Positions 10,711 through 21,000 of a stretch of DNA of 41,552 nt are shown here, piece after piece. The stretch covers positions 1 to 41,552 of the forward strand of contig JAADVB010000171.1 in the NCBI GenBank assembly GCA_023334545.1. The letters run 5' to 3'. The position numbers were made by a program, and so were the translations under genes. The DNA comes from Salisapilia sapeloensis. Its lineage: Eukaryota; Oomycota; Peronosporomycetes; Peronosporales; Salisapiliaceae. Position 1 is the first letter of the stretch; every line of letters starts with the position of its first letter. The notes below the pieces were generated by a model. The model saw only the letters and a list, made by a program, of their open reading frames with translations. It ran no database searches and was not told the origin of the DNA.

Positions 10711-12200
10711 GATGGTCTTCGTACTTGGCCTTTTGATAGAGCAAATGATGTTGTGAATTGTATGTCGAGTATTTGGATGCGATTCAGTCAATCGATTTCT
10801 CTTCAAGTCGCGTCGTAAGATGTCTTCGCTGCAGGTACCGATTATCGTAGCGTTTATGGCTTGTTATAGGTGAATTCAGCCAATAACATGGCTCAGATTT
10901 GAGTCCATTGTGGCGTTTCCCGCTCATGTTGCTGCTTTTGGTAGCTTGAATGCTACGATAACTGATTTTGGATTGAGCAAGTGATCGAATAGTTATTTCT
11001 CGAAAGATCTAGCAAATATCTGCTTTAAAACTGCAGAAAGCTAGTCGCTAGGATTGAAAATAAAAGTGCACAACTACAATTGGTGACGATAAGAACCTCT
11101 CACAAAATGCCATGTCTACAAAATGAATGACTTTCGTTAGCTGATCCATCAAAGTTGCACTCATGACAAGCTTGTTCTTGCGAGATGGATCAACCGCACT
11201 GCCTTGGAAATGGATCAGGTGATGTTGAATTAGCATAGCGCAAAGGTATACTTTCTTGAAGCCGTTTACTGTTTGATAAAAAGCTCAGTCCTACAGCCAT
11301 TCCTTTCGATGGAAGATCATTTCATCTTGATCATCTAATAAAGAAGCTGAACACTTCACCGAAGATACTCAGTGTTAAAGATTGAGATCGATGGTCTACT
11401 TGAATCTTAGATAAGACAAATGAATTTTTATGGCATATAAGTGACTAGATAAAGAGTAGACTAAAGGTAGAAGTTTATATGTCAAGCTTTATTAGAAACA
11501 TCGCGCACTAGAGCTATGGAGCAATATAAGCATCTATTTATTTGCGCTATTTGATGATGCGTTCGAATAGAGCTATACGATACGATGGTAGAGCCTATGA
11601 AGACAGAAAAGTGTAGGACATTTGAATGTGTTTCATACATTAGTTGGACTTAAAACAAATTTAATTTTTCTTAGGTTACTACCGAGTGCTCGTAGGAAAC
11701 GGAACAGTAGCGCATGTATAAGCAACGACCGAAAGCAGACATGTATGTCGATGCTGTAAAGGAAAATAATGCGATGAAAAGCTTTACCAGTGATACACCT
11801 ACTTGATATTCGTTTCCACTTATTGATTGGTAGATGGCATCATCGCTGGGAAGCTACTTCGATTAACACAAGACCTTAGATTGCTATAAAACAGCACTTC
11901 AGAGCCTCATAGCTATTTAAAATTGGTTTGCACTCTAACGATGCCACAAAGTAGAAGCCAAAGAATCAATATACGTCACTTGGATAGAATAACAAATCGT
12001 TCGATGCTTTCGAAAAGAAAGTTGACATTATGGTGAACCAATTAGCATCCAGTCAGTTGGTAATCCAAGGCCGGTATCGGTATCGTATTGCTAGACTACA
12101 TCTCCATTTGCAAGCTAGCTGCATACGTCCCAAGGCAAAACCTAACGAACAACCAAGCCCTGCCAAATTTCTCGACTAAATAGCAGCATCGTCTTACGAA
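10711..12200. other. AT-rich spacer with upstream region of the hexuronate enzyme gene
   Basis: This 1.5 kb stretch separates a minus-strand and a plus-strand gene, so it should hold both promoters. An ATTGGCTGAA element (minus strand, 10873-10887) is the only motif I can name. Bases 11000-12000 are clearly AT-rich with no convincing frame; a 62-codon minus frame at 11048-11236 has no support. Confidence 0.55.
10873..10887 (-). promoter_or_regulatory. CCAAT-type element upstream of hexuronate enzyme
   Basis: Minus-strand TTATTGGCTGAATTC, 162 bases before the ATG at 10710 and reading toward it. It shares ATTGGCTGAA with elements before WDR12, DBP5 and UTP21. ATTGG is the reverse CCAAT box bound by NF-Y in other eukaryotes; its role here is inferred. 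Confidence 0.35.
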
Positions 12201-12701
12201 ATGACGAGTTTCCACCTTTTTTTCATCGCGGCTTTCCTTATCATGCGCGTACCAACTTGCGTAGCCACACCGCCTGTAATAGTAGTCGATGAAATACGTG
12301 AGAATGACGAAATGCTTAATCTAATGAACGAAGTTCGACTGAAGGCCATGGGCAGTCTTGAGGAGCAATTAACTCTGACGAAAGTTGCAGAAGAGATGGC
12401 AAACGAAACAGCTTTACATGAGGATGGAACTTACTTCAACGACGATTTGTTTGATCCGTTATTACAAAGTTATGGCCTTAAGTGCAAATCGTACGCGTGG
12501 CAAAATTTTCGCTATAAATGCTCAAGAGAGCGAATCCCTGCGGAAAATGAGAGATGCCGAGCATGGGCTTTGATGAGACTTGTTAGAGCGAATTTTCTTT
12601 TGGACGAAAGATTAAAAATAGCCGGGGTTGGCTTTGTAGCTCATCGGAAATGGCATTACTGGGCAGTCGTTTTCGCTCGAAGTTGCGATGTGTTAACCTA
12701 A
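12201..12701 (+). CDS. small secreted CAP/SCP-like protein
   Basis: 166 codons. The N-terminus (MTSFHLFFIAAFLIM...) is a signal peptide, probably cut after CVA at residue 22. The mature part fits a short CAP (SCP/PR-1) fold of the compact YkwD type: LMNEVR near 41, LTLTKVAEEMANETALHEDG (57-76), a YGLKCKSYAW strand, then WALMRLVRANFLLDERLKIA, then GVGFVAHRKWHYWAVVFAR at 142-160. Only His73 of the usual acid/His set is obvious, so the cavity is diverged. Four mature cysteines (95, 107, 119, 162) could form two disulfides. No RxLR or LxLFLAK motif is present. Secreted CAP proteins are common in oomycetes and their roles are mostly unknown; an apoplastic role is inferred. The gene sits alone between two gene-poor spacers. 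Confidence 0.7.
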   Translation: MTSFHLFFIAAFLIMRVPTCVATPPVIVVDEIRENDEMLNLMNEVRLKAMGSLEEQLTLTKVAEEMANETALHEDGTYFNDDLFDPLLQSYGLKCKSYAWQNFRYKCSRERIPAENERCRAWALMRLVRANFLLDERLKIAGVGFVAHRKWHYWAVVFARSCDVLT

Positions 12702-14032
12702 GATCCAGTCTTATATACTTTTCAGGCGTCATGTCCTACTGAATCCAGTCACCACTGAGGACTACCAAACGCTTGTGGTCGTCATAGTACAAAAGAAATT
12801 GGATTGAATTGAGTTACTTGCTGATATACTTGCCTTCGTTCTTGCGCATCTTAAGCACAGTCTAAATCCTTTTCGTAGCCTACCTTCTCTAATTTTTGTA
12901 GCCACGTTGGCTATAGTCAACTTATAGAAGTATAGAGATATTAAAATGGAGGAATCAAAAGAATTAGCCTCACTGTCGTAGCCATCAGGCTTTCTACCTT
13001 CCCACAGACAAAAAGGTATGTGCTGTCGAATTGCGGAAATCTAGGAATTAAAGCAGCCATATGAAGAAAAATACGCTGAAAACTAAAAAGCTAGGCAAAA
13101 GTTTCGCTTTCAGACAGCCTGCTATATGTTTTCTCAATTCGGTTCGCATCCACTAAATCAGATCGAGGTAAACATAATTTGGTTTTTCATGTATTCGACA
13201 TGGTTTCTTAATTGATGCATAAAGGTATCGAGTTGCTTACAACATCGAATACATACTACATAGTGGTAAATATGATGCTTTTACTTTCCATTTCTTATCA
13301 GTAGAATTTGAAAGGCAAGTACACAATGCCAGATAAGTATTAAAATCCAGCTATAGTTTTCCCAAGAGCTAGATTGGTTGGAATGGGCTAGCCCAGTGCC
13401 AATGTGCATGAACGACAATGGCGCTTGGAGTTGTAGATTTTCTTACTAGCCACTGTTCAAGTTTCGTGCAGGATATCATGTACTATACTCTACCACGTAA
13501 ACCAAAGGTATATCATATTGGCAAAATCAAATACACGATGGCGAGTATCGGCCACCAAGAACTGCCAGATTGTACATGGTAGACAAAGCTTTATTTACAT
13601 TCATATGGCAACCTTGAAACAACCAATTTTTGGTAATGTCTAAGTTTCGTATGAAGAAGATTAATAATAGTAAAGTTTAGTTTTATCATGAATATAAATG
13701 CGCTATCCTAGAAAGTATAAGAATCGACATAATCCACCACTCATAATAGACAAGTCTAATCCACGATTCTGTGGCGTCCAAACCTCACTATACACGGGAG
13801 CAAACTAATGGGCTGCGTTCACTTACAAAGTATCGGATAACTCAAAATCTAACACTACTTTTTAATCTTTAACCCCACAGTTGAATGCGAGATGAGGCGC
13901 AACACTAAAGCATCACTATAGAATCATACGAGCCTCTTCAGTCTTTTCACTCTCCTTTATGATGATCGATGCCTAGTTGCTCAGCCCAACTGAAACTAAA
14001 CGTGAAGTCAACACTTGCATGGAATGCCAAAT
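12702..14032. other. AT-rich spacer, 1.3 kb
   Basis: No frame above 60 codons was found and nothing recognisable was seen on either strand. It lies 3' to both the CAP-like gene and the broken membrane protein gene. Confidence 0.6.
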
Positions 14033-15780
14033 TTAGTCCAAAATAATTGATGGATTATAAAATAAAAATCGTTGCTTACCGTAGTGCATTAGATTAAACT
14101 GGAGAACAAACCAGGTAGTCAAATTACTCCTTGCTGTAATTTGACGCCATTGAGTTTCCAGGGCATATCCGAGCAAATGCATTGGTGAGAATCTGAATCG
14201 TCTTTTCAGCATCAAGTGGAAAGCAATTAGGGTCACTGCTTCCATGAGTGCGTATAATAAGATATCGATAGATCCTATCTTTAGGTCTTGAAAGGACATG
14301 ATACGTGTATGCGGATAGTATGTCGCATTTGGTAGGTGATATAGCACCAATGTATGCACAACATAAACTATTGGGATGGTGACTTCGACTAGTTCTGTCA
14401 TAATAAAATACTCGGCATGAAATAGTAGTTTCATTGCTTGATAAACGAGTTTGACATCCGCGATTGGGAATGGGTATGCCCATCATGATGGAGGTATTGA
14501 TCAGTAGATAATTCTACCGGCAGTATCTTCGTATCGAGATGCAATAATTGACTTTTAGCTCTTGACTGCTGTAATTTGATCCCTTGTACTACTGACTGGT
14601 GCATATTTTTTCCAGTTGCTCTTGACGGGTATTTAGGACGAACGTCAAACGTATTATCTACGAGATCATCGATACCAGGTTGCGATGGACCAATTTTGAC
14701 CATCGAATGATTCCGTTGGAAACCTTTAGCCGCACTCAGCGCCTGTACTTCTTTTTTAATACCCGGTTTTTAACATAACTCCAGAACGCTCGATACTAAG
14801 TCTTCGCTTGAATCGCTCGTTAAACTATGACGGTTCAATGCTTGAAGTAATGCTTTACCATCTTTTTCCATCTCCAATACTGACAGTGAAGCTTGTATAG
14901 CATCAACACCAATGAAAATGGCATATGTCCACATTGATTTGGCTGTCTGCATGCAAATAGAGACGAAGAGTGCATAAAATAACTGTATTACCATAAATGT
15001 GGGAGTCAGAAAGCGTCGAACATTGCATTAGTAGATGCATGTACGTACCTCGGCGTTAAATGTTGTGAGCTCCGGGATCGATTCAAATCTGGAAGACATA
15101 GCCCAAGCATAAAGATACTTAAATCCAAAATTTAGTAGTGGCAACACACCGACAAAAAGGACTTGTCATGTCTGAGATAGCTGTTGGAAGATAGCCTTGT
15201 AAATGTTGTAGACTACTAGCATCACGATGTGAAGTGATGTTATAATACCTTGGGCTTTTATCGCATCTATCTGGTCAGGACTGCCATCATACCCTGCTCC
15301 TTTAAGCAACAGGTAAAAGAGAGGTGTAAGTGCTGCTGTAAAAGGTAGTGAAGAAACCACCGTTGTGAAAGGAATAGGAAATCTCCAATATGCAGTAAGA
15401 ATAAGGTTGTCTGTAATTACGATCACTGCAGTGCCAATCGCAATAAGTAAAACTTTCATCAAATGAATCTGCACATTTGGTACAAAAGGCAAAACCTGAT
15501 AGACGAACAAAAAGCCTATAATAGTTGCAGAGATAAATTCCGGATCCAAAAGACAAGGCTATGATTCCAAGGTTCAAGCGGTGAACTCAGAGGCATGAGC
15601 TCCAAGGAAATATCGGCAAGGAGTCCCGGTAGCGTCACAAATACGCAGTACAATAGTATCCGCCAACTGGAGATCGTAGAGGTGTACCAATTGAAGTCGT
15701 AGAGACGCTCGATAGAGTATGCTCCTCGATTGTAAATCTGTATTTTAATGTATGCATCGTAGAGCTATACACTTCTGTCG
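14033..15780 (-). pseudogene. broken multi-pass membrane protein gene (oomycete family)
   Basis: Consecutive minus-strand pieces read as one membrane protein but the frame is broken several times. In 5' to 3' order: VYSSTMHTL (about 15772); a shifted piece with YSIERLYDFNWYT and WRILLYCVFVTLPGLLADIS; a frame change near 15540 between FWIR and FISATIIGFLFVYQ; an in-frame TGA at 15166-15168; an intron at 14983-15048 (GTACGT...ACTAAT...ACAG); LFYALFVSICMQTAKS; an in-frame TAA at 14770-14772, after which the same frame goes on; and a last frame change near 14435 leading to MKLLFHAEYF...LYHLPNATYYP. The hydrophobic segments and their order resemble a multigene oomycete transmembrane family that I recall but cannot search. 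Two stops plus at least three frame changes make a working product very unlikely. How far it goes upstream of 15780 is unclear. Confidence 0.8.
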
Positions 15781-17126
15781 AAAATTTTTCGACATTATCG
15801 TCTTGAAAGAAGCAGTGGAAAATTCTTCTTTCTCTTGCCGAAGAGCTTCTGATGGTGGATTGGAAGCAGCTATTTTCGTCTTTACGAATGTTATCTTACC
15901 ACCTTCGTATTACAAGGAAGCAGTCGTGTAGCAACTTAATGCACATGATCCTCGAAACGGACTCTATCGAATAATATTTATAGATATCAGGGATCTTCTC
16001 TCGAAAGCGAGGTCTTCTTATCAGATAGACATTTCAGATCCGTGCTCGGTCTATCGTTCATTTTCGGTCACGCCAATGCAACATTTGAGCAGACTGAGCT
16101 ATTACGCTTTATACCTTATACGTTGGACCTTGGTGTACTCCCCTTTTAGCGGCTAACGAATATTAAAAACCAACAAAATTGGACAGTTGAATGCTGCAAG
16201 GATGACTTTGCCTTGAATCAAAAGAGCAGACCGATCAGGAAGCAAAGTTGAAGCTCGTGCTTGAAGTTTAGTTGAATCTCAACTAAACTTCAACAATAGA
16301 CAGTTCTACCACCTTGTATCCGATCTTACGGTTCCGTCTTGACGCTAAGATCGTTCTGCGTGTCGGAGCTTCTATCGTAGTGACCCCTTCATTCTCATTG
16401 TATAGCATACCTAATGAAAAGTGTATTAACATTGCATCATTGAACGCTTTGATCGTGCATTCATCTTGGTATCTTTTGAAATGTTAAACGATCCCTTCCA
16501 ACAGTCCATTGCACCTGCAGCGAAACATCTTGCGACCATTTCAGCTATCCGTACCATCTCATGAAAACTTCTAATGTAGTAGTGCGCATGCCATCCAAGC
16601 CGCAGTAAATATTGCTGTGATCACGCTGATAACACACAAGCGAAGCCAGTACATGAATTTAAGGATCCTCAGACACTGCAAGCGGCTTTGATACGAGCAT
16701 CACGCGCGCAAACATCAAAAGTTGTACAAGCGAGGATATCCTACACAAAAACAAGACGACCAGGCGCCACTTTTATGTCAGGCTGTGGGAAGATCTTTGA
16801 CCAAGGGAAGGAGTACAGACCCAATGAAGCAAAGGCAGCGGTTGCACATCGAAGATATTTCATATCTGTTGTCATGTACATCGCTGGCATCGAAATACCC
16901 GTTCACGCGTATCTCTGCCTGCATAGAGGTCGATCACCACACCATCTCTACACTTGATACGCACCTAATTATCCCTTAACTCATTTAACCATGAGTTTAC
17001 TTGCGTAAAGGATTAAGAGAACGTATCCAACGTAGCGAGCAAAATAGTTGTTTTATTCATGAAAAGTAGCGTAAATCCTATCTGCATGTCGACCATGCAC
17101 TTTCAAAGAGAAAGATGAAGTGCGAC
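15781..17126. other. gene-poor spacer, 1.35 kb
   Basis: No supported gene. Two overlapping plus-strand frames at 16688-16979 (85-89 codons) sit in slightly GC-richer sequence, which could be a decayed coding relic, but I recognise no motif. A perfect hairpin lies at 16261-16293. The left end may still hold the decayed 5' part of the membrane pseudogene. Confidence 0.5.
16261..16293. repeat. perfect 15-bp inverted repeat, 3-base loop
   Basis: TTGAAGTTTAGTTGA at 16261-16275, loop ATC, then its exact reverse complement at 16279-16293. Neither arm lies in a gene. Function unknown; possibilities are a fold in a non-coding transcript or an end of a small element. Confidence 0.85.
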
Positions 17127-18518
17127 TTAGACAGTTTCATTGTCAAACTGTCTGCCATCATATCTAGGCTGTTCAGAGAAGAATGTCATTCTGCTCTGAG
17201 CATTCGGCGAGCCAAGAGGTGTGTACTTGGCTCTGCGAGCTCTCGTGCGCACGGCAACCAACGCGAGTACAATCATCGCACACGCAGCAATTGCGCCAAA
17301 CATTCCTCCGGCCATCATTGGACTCGACGATTCGATCGCAGCAGGTGCTGACGGTGCCTTGGCACTCAAATCGATGTCAGTAGGAGTGATGTGGTGTTCG
17401 ATGAGCGCTTCTCTGCAGTGTCCGTAGTCCTCATTCTCGCCTCGGATCGGGTGGTGAGACCAGACCTCCTTCAGCATACTCACAGTCGGTCGAGCGTACA
17501 GCTGGTCCATCTTCCCTCCGTCTTCCGGACGTTCCGCTCCGTATAAGCCAAAGTACTCTTCAGCGAGGTAGCCCATTGGGAAAGCAGAGTTTTTCACCGT
17601 TCCCAAATTGTGCTGGTCGCGGTCTCCCTGCTTCCACCATTCGTCACGGTATTCAAAGATGAATCCGCCGACAAGAACTTGCTCATCCAACCCATCGGTC
17701 AAATTGTAGTTTTGATCCATCGCGATCGTTTGCTTGACAAGCTCTTCACCAACGACCGTCAACTCTTCATCGTCACCTTCACGCTTGTTGTTCGCATACG
17801 GGAAGCCATACTCCGACACGAGCAACGGCTTGACTGTCGGCACTGTTTTGTATTGCGGGATCACCGAACCGGGGTAGTCCGTCTGGTACACGTTGTTACC
17901 CCAGAGATCAACATCAACGCCATACTTTTCACCAGCAGTGAACGTGAGTCCACCATCATCCACGAACGTAGTCGTGATAATTTTGTGCGGGCTGTTGATT
18001 TCCTCCAGTCCCTTTCGAATGGCAGCAGACAAGAGGTTCATCTTGTGCCAGAAGGCGTCCGTATGGATCAACAGCATGCTGTTCATTTCACCACCGATCG
18101 AGTAGCCGAGTACACCTGGGTGGTGACCTGTGAGCTTAGCCATCTCGTAATAGTTGTGCACAAAGCGCTGGAAGTCCGGACCGTCGACCGGGTGGTGGGA
18201 CATCATGTAGTCCATGTCGATCCAGATACTGAAGACGGTGTAGATCGGATCGACGCCGTCATTGTAGGCAGCGTCGAGGTATCCTTCGTGGTCCACGTCC
18301 GAGTAAAAGTCGTACGTCTTGACCGCGTTGGCATGCATGGCACGAAGGTTGGCCAAGTCGCGTTCGTAGATCTCGCGATGGCCGAGCATGTCCATGCGTC
18401 CAGGGTATCCGATGGGCGTTGGCGCATAGTTGATACCGCGAATGAAGAAGGTTTCGTTGTCCTTCAAGAGCTTGCGGCCACACACCGTCCATTCAGTGTT
18501 CTTGACTTCTTTCGTCAT
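17127..18518 (-). CDS. membrane-anchored GH-A clan glycoside hydrolase
   Basis: 463 codons. FFIRGINYAPTP (24-35) is the first strand of a TIM-barrel glycosidase, and LANLRAMHANAVKTYDFY follows. The acid/base is probably Glu144 in YSIGGEMNS and the nucleophile Glu236 in LLVSEYGFPY; FEYRDEWWK (288-296) closes the barrel. This fits clan GH-A; the start resembles GH72 glucanosyltransferases and GH2/GH5, and I cannot assign the family. A Ser/Ala/Pro linker (385-400) precedes one membrane segment (about 403-423), then RTRARRAK and a short tail. The basic flank predicts a cytoplasmic tail and an outside catalytic domain, yet the N-terminus (MTKEVKNTEW) is not a signal peptide. An in-frame TAA lies just upstream of the ATG, so any signal exon would need an intron. 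Likely role: wall or host glucan processing (inferred). Confidence 0.8.
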   Translation of the reverse strand: MTKEVKNTEWTVCGRKLLKDNETFFIRGINYAPTPIGYPGRMDMLGHREIYERDLANLRAMHANAVKTYDFYSDVDHEGYLDAAYNDGVDPIYTVFSIWIDMDYMMSHHPVDGPDFQRFVHNYYEMAKLTGHHPGVLGYSIGGEMNSMLLIHTDAFWHKMNLLSAAIRKGLEEINSPHKIITTTFVDDGGLTFTAGEKYGVDVDLWGNNVYQTDYPGSVIPQYKTVPTVKPLLVSEYGFPYANNKREGDDEELTVVGEELVKQTIAMDQNYNLTDGLDEQVLVGGFIFEYRDEWWKQGDRDQHNLGTVKNSAFPMGYLAEEYFGLYGAERPEDGGKMDQLYARPTVSMLKEVWSHHPIRGENEDYGHCREALIEHHITPTDIDLSAKAPSAPAAIESSSPMMAGGMFGAIAACAMIVLALVAVRTRARRAKYTPLGSPNAQSRMTFFSEQPRYDGRQFDNETV

Positions 18519-18836
18519 GGTGCGTCCGATGAAAATTTCGACTTATGCGGGAACGATCGAAATGGGAAATGAGAGTGAGGTAACTTGGTTTTTGGTTGCT
18601 TCTGAAGATCTTGTTTGGTGGTATACAAACATCAAGAGTACAGAAGGATCGAAGGATTGAGAACATAAACATTTGACCGAATGGGAACGAAAGAATATAT
18701 GAAAAATATGGATCAGACCGTCATCGTTGTATGGAGCCACGTCGCTTGTTGCCTGATTATTGTCTTGACAGACGCAAACTGAACGAGGGAATTAAAATGA
18801 AAAGTTTCTTTCCTGTCAATTACCAAGCAACGGAGG
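18519..18836. other. spacer between SpoU and glycosidase genes
   Basis: 318 bases holding the promoter of the glycosidase gene and the 3' end of the SpoU gene, both on the minus strand. No named motif or further gene was seen. Confidence 0.5.
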
Positions 18837-19310
18837 CTACACTCGACCGGCCCACACGGCAAACGAGTGCAGGACGATGGACGCTGCGACACAGACGTTC
18901 AGGGAGGCCGTGCCGCCGCCAAATTGAGGAATATAGACACATCCATCACAAATCGCTAATTGTGTTTGACTGAGACCGGCGCCTTCGTTGCCCAGGATGA
19001 AGGCGGTGTCGCCATCGAACGGCTGCTCTGTTAAACTTTTCGCATTGGACAGAATCTCGACACCGAGGATGCGAATGTGGCGATCGTAGCAATACGCGCG
19101 ACACTCGGCCAGTGAATCTAGCCGGATGATTTGACAGTGCAAACGGTTTAAAAAGGCGGCATGCTCGCTTAGGTCGAATTTTTTCTGACCGACCACCAGC
19201 ACTTCCTGCACACCGAAAGTAGACGCACTCACAAGCATGTTCTTAATGTTCTTCATCTTTTGCACATTGTTCAGAATGAGCACATGCCGCGGTCGGCGCC
19301 CAGTGTCCAT
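18837..19310 (-). CDS. SpoU/TrmH-family RNA 2'-O-methyltransferase
   Basis: From ATG at 19310 the product is 157 aa, about the size of the bare SPOUT methyltransferase core. The three family motifs are present: motif 1 as NVQKMKNIKNMLVSASTFG (15-33), motif 2 as FILGNEGAGLS (104-114), and motif 3 as IPQFGGGTASLNVCVAASI (127-145), which ties the knot and binds S-adenosylmethionine. The family methylates ribose 2'-OH in tRNA or rRNA; the target here is unknown. The same frame stays open to 19502, which would add 64 residues with no conserved feature (possibly an organelle presequence or leader), so the start at MDTGRRP is preferred but not certain. Confidence 0.85.
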   Translation of the reverse strand: MDTGRRPRHVLILNNVQKMKNIKNMLVSASTFGVQEVLVVGQKKFDLSEHAAFLNRLHCQIIRLDSLAECRAYCYDRHIRILGVEILSNAKSLTEQPFDGDTAFILGNEGAGLSQTQLAICDGCVYIPQFGGGTASLNVCVAASIVLHSFAVWAGRV

Positions 19311-21000
19311 TTCTTCAGCTGAAGTATTCGTAGTATACCACCTGGTGTGCGAGGTAGGATTCTGGTGCGTGTATGTAATGTTGCTCGAAGGTTGTTGACA
19401 AGTGCTCAGTAGATCGGTCTGATATCGTATCTGCTTGAGTCCTACCTCTTCGTTTAGACGAAGATCAGAAGTAGGAAGCGCATGTAGCAAGCAAACGAGC
19501 AACTCTTGCCTTTTGCACTGCTACTTGAACCTGCGACTAGTAGGCGTTGTGTCAACAGAGTCGAAAGCGTAGGACGTTGAGTTGTCTGAACGCACGACTG
19601 GTTGTAGTAACCTTGTTAATGGAAAGTTGGGATCTCAGGTGGGGTCTTCACCTGAGCACCCGCCACTTCAAGTAGTTGTTTTTCTCACCACTTGAGCTTA
19701 AGCACTACTCCCTATTAGCGGAAACTTACATATCGCACGAGTTTATTCGGACGCAAGCGCCAGTAAACTGAGAAAATATAGATTATTTTGCTGCAGAGCT
19801 AGTCGTCACGGCACACCTCAGAAGAACCCCCAAAATTTGGGGTCCGTTTTGTGGCGTTAGCGGGTTCATCATATATGAGACGACGTAAAACAAAATAATG
19901 CTTATCAACCAAATACCCGGTTTGAATCTTTGTACATCATTCGAAAGCGCTTGATCTCTGCTTTGTTTTAATGCAGCTATGGTACACAAATTCACATTCT
20001 CCCTGAAAACGAAGCAATAGAAAAAGGGTCTTCTCGCTATGCGAAAATTTTGATTTTGCATTATGGTTAGCCGTAGGTTTAAATTGGAACTGCGAATCTG
20101 ATAGTGAGGTCAATATGGTAATTATATCTTTCTTGTGGGCTAGAATTGGGCATTTGTAAGGCTGCTCTTTTATTATGCATAGTAAAGTAGCAGTAGAGAA
20201 TAGCGTTTTCTCCAAATCTCGTTTTCGTACCTAAACGACTACCAAACTTTAATTGAAAATGAGGTGCTTTTTTAAAAGGATTGTCATGCCCAGTAAGGCT
20301 GTGTTTGCTGGGCAGATATTCAGGGTTAATGCAAGGGAATAATAGGCATTATGGAAACAAACATGAATGGATTCTAATAGGGATCGATGCCTATGCCTTC
20401 GATGGTTCGGTCTACTCTTACGTCGCTATCCACTTATCCCTTCCTATCCAAGTATATCGTCTACTCCTCTGTTATATCTTGATCGGGAATCGTATCGAGC
20501 GTATCTTGGTTTCTCGTCGGAATTTATGCAGGTTGAAGTGGCATTCGATTTACTTACGGTATTGAGCTTTTCGCCATTTCAGTGGCTTCACCTAGGCTAT
20601 CCGACCACCGCCATTTGTAGTTGTCCCACCCGATCCACCACCCGAATCTATCGCGAGTCAGCAACCTCAGACCGTTTTTAGACGGCAGGACTCCTAGTGG
20701 TCTTAGAGTAACCGTTTATATACTCTTTGCAACAACAAAAAAATCGCCATTTCAGTGGGACAGAGTACAGTGTGTGTCGCAAATGTCTCTCAACTATTCC
20801 GTCCACCACTGTACTTGGTCTGCTCCGAAATAATAGCGAATAGTTAACTAGCGCAAGTAAAACGAAGAGCTCTCCGAGTCCTTCGCGCTGTTTTTCAAAT
20901 TTGCACATTTCGAGCACCAGGCGTGACTGGAAGTCTTCTCGAAGCTCCTTTCCTCATTCCATCAAGGACGAAAACAGAGACAGAACAAGAATATTAATTC
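19311..21000. other. gene-poor spacer with small palindromes and short repeats
   Basis: No gene could be supported. Visible structure: CTCAGGTG/CACCTGAG arms at 19634-19641 and 19649-19656; CCCCAAA-A-TTTGGGG at 19828-19842; a 10-bp hairpin with one mismatch at 20287-20314 (TGCCCAGTAA/TTGCTGGGCA); and the 15-mer TCGCCATTTCAGTGG at both 20571-20585 and 20744-20758. The minus frames (for example 19783-20061) look like decayed coding sequence but match nothing I know. The left end holds the SpoU promoter or leader. Confidence 0.5.
20571..20758. repeat. 15-bp direct repeat, 173 bp apart
   Basis: TCGCCATTTCAGTGG occurs exactly at 20571-20585 and 20744-20758. The flanks do not clearly align. The unit resembles the GCATCTCCATTGG start of both larger repeat copies at 21001 and 21383, so all four may come from one decayed element. 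Confidence 0.6.

Noticed and set aside
12201-12701. RxLR or Crinkler effector class for the secreted protein
   Set aside because: No RxLR, dEER or LxLFLAK motif follows the signal peptide; the CAP-like core fits better.
16688-16979. Overlapping 85-89-codon frames, considered as a recombinase or transposon relic
   Set aside because: Some residues loosely recalled tyrosine recombinase elements, but no catalytic residue or terminal repeat could be shown.
17610-18572. 320-codon open frame on the plus strand
   Set aside because: It is antisense to the glycosidase gene, whose catalytic motifs are clear. Its translation is low in recognisable structure and arises from codon bias of the real strand.
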